Shown: positions 7,321-8,358 of the stretch, piece after piece | Layout: the number at the start of each line of letters is the position of its first letter | Position numbering within the stretch: the stretch's first letter is position 1 | Assembly (NCBI GenBank): GCA_003541675.1 | Contig: DPMC01000038.1 | Span: 1-8,358, forward strand | Length of the DNA: 8,358 nt | Origin: Acidimicrobiaceae bacterium | GTDB lineage: Bacteria; Actinomycetota; Acidimicrobiia; Acidimicrobiales; MedAcidi-G1 | Direction of reading: 5' to 3' | Notes under the pieces: generated by a model | What the model was told of the DNA's origin: nothing | Database searches by the model: none | Seen by the model: the letters and a program-made list of their open reading frames with translations, nothing else | Position numbers and translations under genes: made by a program

Positions 7321-8028
7321 TCAGGCGGCCGCGGCCCGGCGTTCGGACACCAGGCGGCTCGCCGTCTCGGCAGCCACCGCGGCATCGCGGCAGTAGGCGT
7401 CGGCACCGATGGCCTCGCCAAACTCCTCGTTCAGCGGGGCACCACCGACGATCACCGAGTACTCCTCGCGGAGGCTCTTCTCCTCAAGGGTGTCGATGAC
7501 GACCTTCATGTACGGCATGGTGGTCGTCAGCAGGGCCGACATGCCGAGGATGTCGGGCTTGTGCTCGTCGAGTGCCCCGAGGAACTCCTCGACGTCGGTA
7601 TTGATGCCGAGGTCGATGACCTCGAAGCCGGCGCCCTCGAGCATCATCCCGACCAGGTTCTTGCCGATGTCGTGGATGTCGCCCTTGACGGTACCGATCA
7701 CCACCTTGCCAATGGGCTCAGCGCCTGTCTCGGCCAGCAGGGGCCGGAGGATGGCCATGCCGGCCTTCATGGCGTTGGCGGACAGCAGTACCTCGGGTAC
7801 GAAGAGGATGCCATCGCGGAAGTCGATGCCCACGATCCGCATGCCTTCGACCAGGGCGTCGTTCAGGACTCGGCCGGGGTCCCAGCCGCGACCCAGGAGG
7901 ATGTTGGTGCCTTCGCTGATCTCGTCGCCGAGGCCGTCGTAGAGGTCGTCATGCATCTGGGCTGTGAGATCCTCGTCACTGAGGTCCGCCAGGATGATCT
8001 CTTCTTCGATGTTCTGCTCTTCGGCCAT
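7321..8028 (-). CDS. Corrinoid (B12-binding) methyltransferase protein, MtbC/MtqC-like
   Basis: Carries the cobalamin cofactor that receives the methyl group from the MttB-like enzyme and hands it to the pterin-binding enzyme. The 235-residue protein has the usual two parts. The N-terminal helical cap spans about residues 15-100, with FVPEVLLSANAMKAG at 76-90. The Rossmann-like B12 domain carries GDIHDIGKN (116-124), whose His119 is the lower cobalt ligand in the DxHxxG motif. SALLTTT (164-170) and GGAPLN (195-200) complete the cofactor pocket. The first 36 residues are very acidic. It is the first gene of the operon, with GGAG at 8036-8039, 7 bases before the ATG, the clearest ribosome site of the catalytic genes. 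The leader upstream holds operator-like palindromes and a hairpin. No alternative identity is likely; the exact methyl donor is unknown. Confidence 0.96.
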   Translation of the reverse strand: MAEEQNIEEEIILADLSDEDLTAQMHDDLYDGLGDEISEGTNILLGRGWDPGRVLNDALVEGMRIVGIDFRDGILFVPEVLLSANAMKAGMAILRPLLAETGAEPIGKVVIGTVKGDIHDIGKNLVGMMLEGAGFEVIDLGINTDVEEFLGALDEHKPDILGMSALLTTTMPYMKVVIDTLEEKSLREEYSVIVGGAPLNEEFGEAIGADAYCRDAAVAAETASRLVSERRAAAA

Positions 8029-8051
8029 GGATGCGCTCCGTTGCGAATCGG

Positions 8052-8069
8052 GGGACGTGTTTACGTCCC
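8052..8069 (-). other. Leader hairpin before the corrinoid-protein gene
   Basis: GGGACGT (8052-8058) and ACGTCCC (8063-8069) form a perfect 7-bp stem with a 4-base loop (AAAC in the transcript). It ends 23 bases before the ATG at 8028 and leaves the GGAG site (8036-8039) free. It could stabilise the 5' end of the message. No T-run follows, so it is not a terminator. Confidence 0.4.
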
Positions 8070-8140
8070 GTGGTCAGCCGTTGCTGCCCCGGGGGGCGGT
8101 GTGGAATGTCGTCACGCTACCTGAGGTGCTCATAATCAGT

Positions 8141-8157
8141 TTCCCGCTAGGCGGGAA
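8141..8157. promoter_or_regulatory. Operator-like palindrome 1 (TTCCCGC-TAG-GCGGGAA)
   Basis: A perfect 7-3-7 palindrome. TTCC/GGAA-type palindromes of 13-17 bp are typical of sites bound by IclR-family dimers, and an IclR-type gene starts 160 bases away. It lies 113 bases upstream of the corrinoid-protein start, within the probable promoter zone. Binding by the neighbouring regulator is inferred. Confidence 0.7.
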
Positions 8158-8158
8158 G

Positions 8159-8175
8159 ATCCTGTATGGTGGGAA
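8159..8175. promoter_or_regulatory. Operator-like palindrome 2, imperfect
   Basis: ATCCTGT-ATG-GTGGGAA aligns without gaps to palindrome 1. The right half matches at 6 of 7 positions and the left half at 4 of 7. It lies one base after site 1, so the centres are 18 bp apart (8149 and 8167). A weaker tandem site beside a perfect one suggests cooperative binding. Confidence 0.5.
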
Positions 8176-8218
8176 ATCTACTAACCCTCAGTTGGGTTGT
8201 CCACCCACCGGAATGTGC

Positions 8219-8235
8219 TTCCCGCTATGTGGGAC
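8219..8235. promoter_or_regulatory. Operator-like palindrome 3, imperfect
   Basis: TTCCCGC-TAT-GTGGGAC has a left half identical to site 1 and a right half matching at 5 of 7 positions. Its centre (8227) is 78 bp from site 1 and about 93 bases before the IclR-type start, so it could serve autoregulation or looping with sites 1 and 2. Confidence 0.6.
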
Positions 8236-8319
8236 GTCGCTTGGTGGATCGCCTGGCAGGGCAGATAGCGGAATGCCGAAACCCATGGCAGCGTTCATGG
8301 GGGAGAGGCGAGCAGACAT

Positions 8320-8358
8320 ATGCAGATCGTCCAGAGCATCGACCGGGCCTTCCAGATC
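8320..8358 (+). CDS. IclR-family transcriptional regulator, N-terminal fragment
   Basis: Only the first 13 codons are inside the window: MQIVQSIDRAFQI. The pattern V-Q-S-[IV]-D-R-A-x-x-I immediately after the start is the usual beginning of IclR-family regulators, leading into a winged helix-turn-helix. The ATG at 8320 is preceded by GGGAGAGG (8301-8308), 11 bases away; other nearby ATGs (8273, 8285, 8297) are in different frames. It is divergent from the corrinoid operon and shares a control region containing TTCC/GGAA palindromes, so it is the likely local regulator, perhaps sensing the methyl donor or a product. The family call rests on a short segment but on a distinctive one. Confidence 0.8.
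   Translation, partial: MQIVQSIDRAFQI

Larger units (their letters stand above)
8029..8319. other. Divergent regulatory region between corrinoid operon and IclR-type gene
   Basis: This 291-base non-coding region separates two divergent starts. It contains three related palindromes (8141-8157, 8159-8175, 8219-8235), a hairpin in the leftward leader (8052-8069) and ribosome sites at both ends. I looked for -10 and -35 boxes on both strands; GATTAT on the minus strand near 8134-8139 is the best -10-like hexamer, without a good -35, so no promoter is assigned. I see no B12-box or other cobalamin riboswitch core. Confidence 0.7.

Noticed and set aside
6510..7421. 303-codon minus-strand frame overlapping DUF1638 and the PF13769 gene
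   Set aside because: The translation is Arg/Pro-rich and shows no family pattern, whereas the other frame of the same strand gives DUF1638 with all its motifs.
8029..8319. Cobalamin riboswitch upstream of the corrinoid-protein gene
   Set aside because: I found no B12-box-like or other conserved core in the leader on the minus strand.
1..8358. CRISPR arrays, insertion sequences, tRNA or rRNA genes
   Set aside because: No regularly spaced repeats, transposase frames, terminal inverted repeats or RNA-gene-like stretches were seen; the window is almost fully covered by the operon.

Overview
The window is GC-rich, roughly two-thirds G+C by eye. It is almost entirely filled by one leftward (minus-strand) operon for corrinoid- and tetrahydrofolate-dependent methyl transfer. 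A divergent IclR-family regulator begins at the right edge. The proteins resemble those of aerobic or marine bacteria with non-pyrrolysine MttB-type methyltransferases (alphaproteobacterial Rhodobacterales-like or high-GC actinobacterial lineages). I cannot decide between these from the sequence alone.

Layout in the direction of transcription, right to left. At 8320 an IclR-type regulator starts on the plus strand and only its first 13 codons are present. The 291-base divergent region (8029-8319) holds three related TTCCC/GGGAA palindromes that look like operators, and a leader hairpin. Then on the minus strand come: corrinoid protein (8028-7321); DUF1638 protein (7312-6644); small PF13769 'virulence factor' family protein (6639-6340); pterin-binding methyltransferase (6295-5399); ASKHA-type reductive activator with an N-terminal [2Fe-2S] domain (5366-3264); an unrecognised small single-pass membrane protein in a low-GC islet, overlapping the previous stop by ATGA (3267-3058); MttB-superfamily methyltransferase without pyrrolysine (3032-1431); and formate-tetrahydrofolate ligase (1241 to beyond the left edge).

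Inferred pathway: the MttB-like enzyme moves a methyl group from an unknown quaternary amine or other methylated compound to Co(I) on the corrinoid protein. The pterin-binding enzyme passes it to tetrahydrofolate. The ASKHA protein re-reduces inactive Co(II) cobalamin using its iron-sulfur centre and ATP. Formate-tetrahydrofolate ligase links the folate C1 pool to formate and ATP. Two accessory proteins of unknown function (DUF1638 and PF13769) sit among these catalytic genes, and the membrane microprotein may be a further part. No transporter, methylene-THF reductase or dehydrogenase is in the window.
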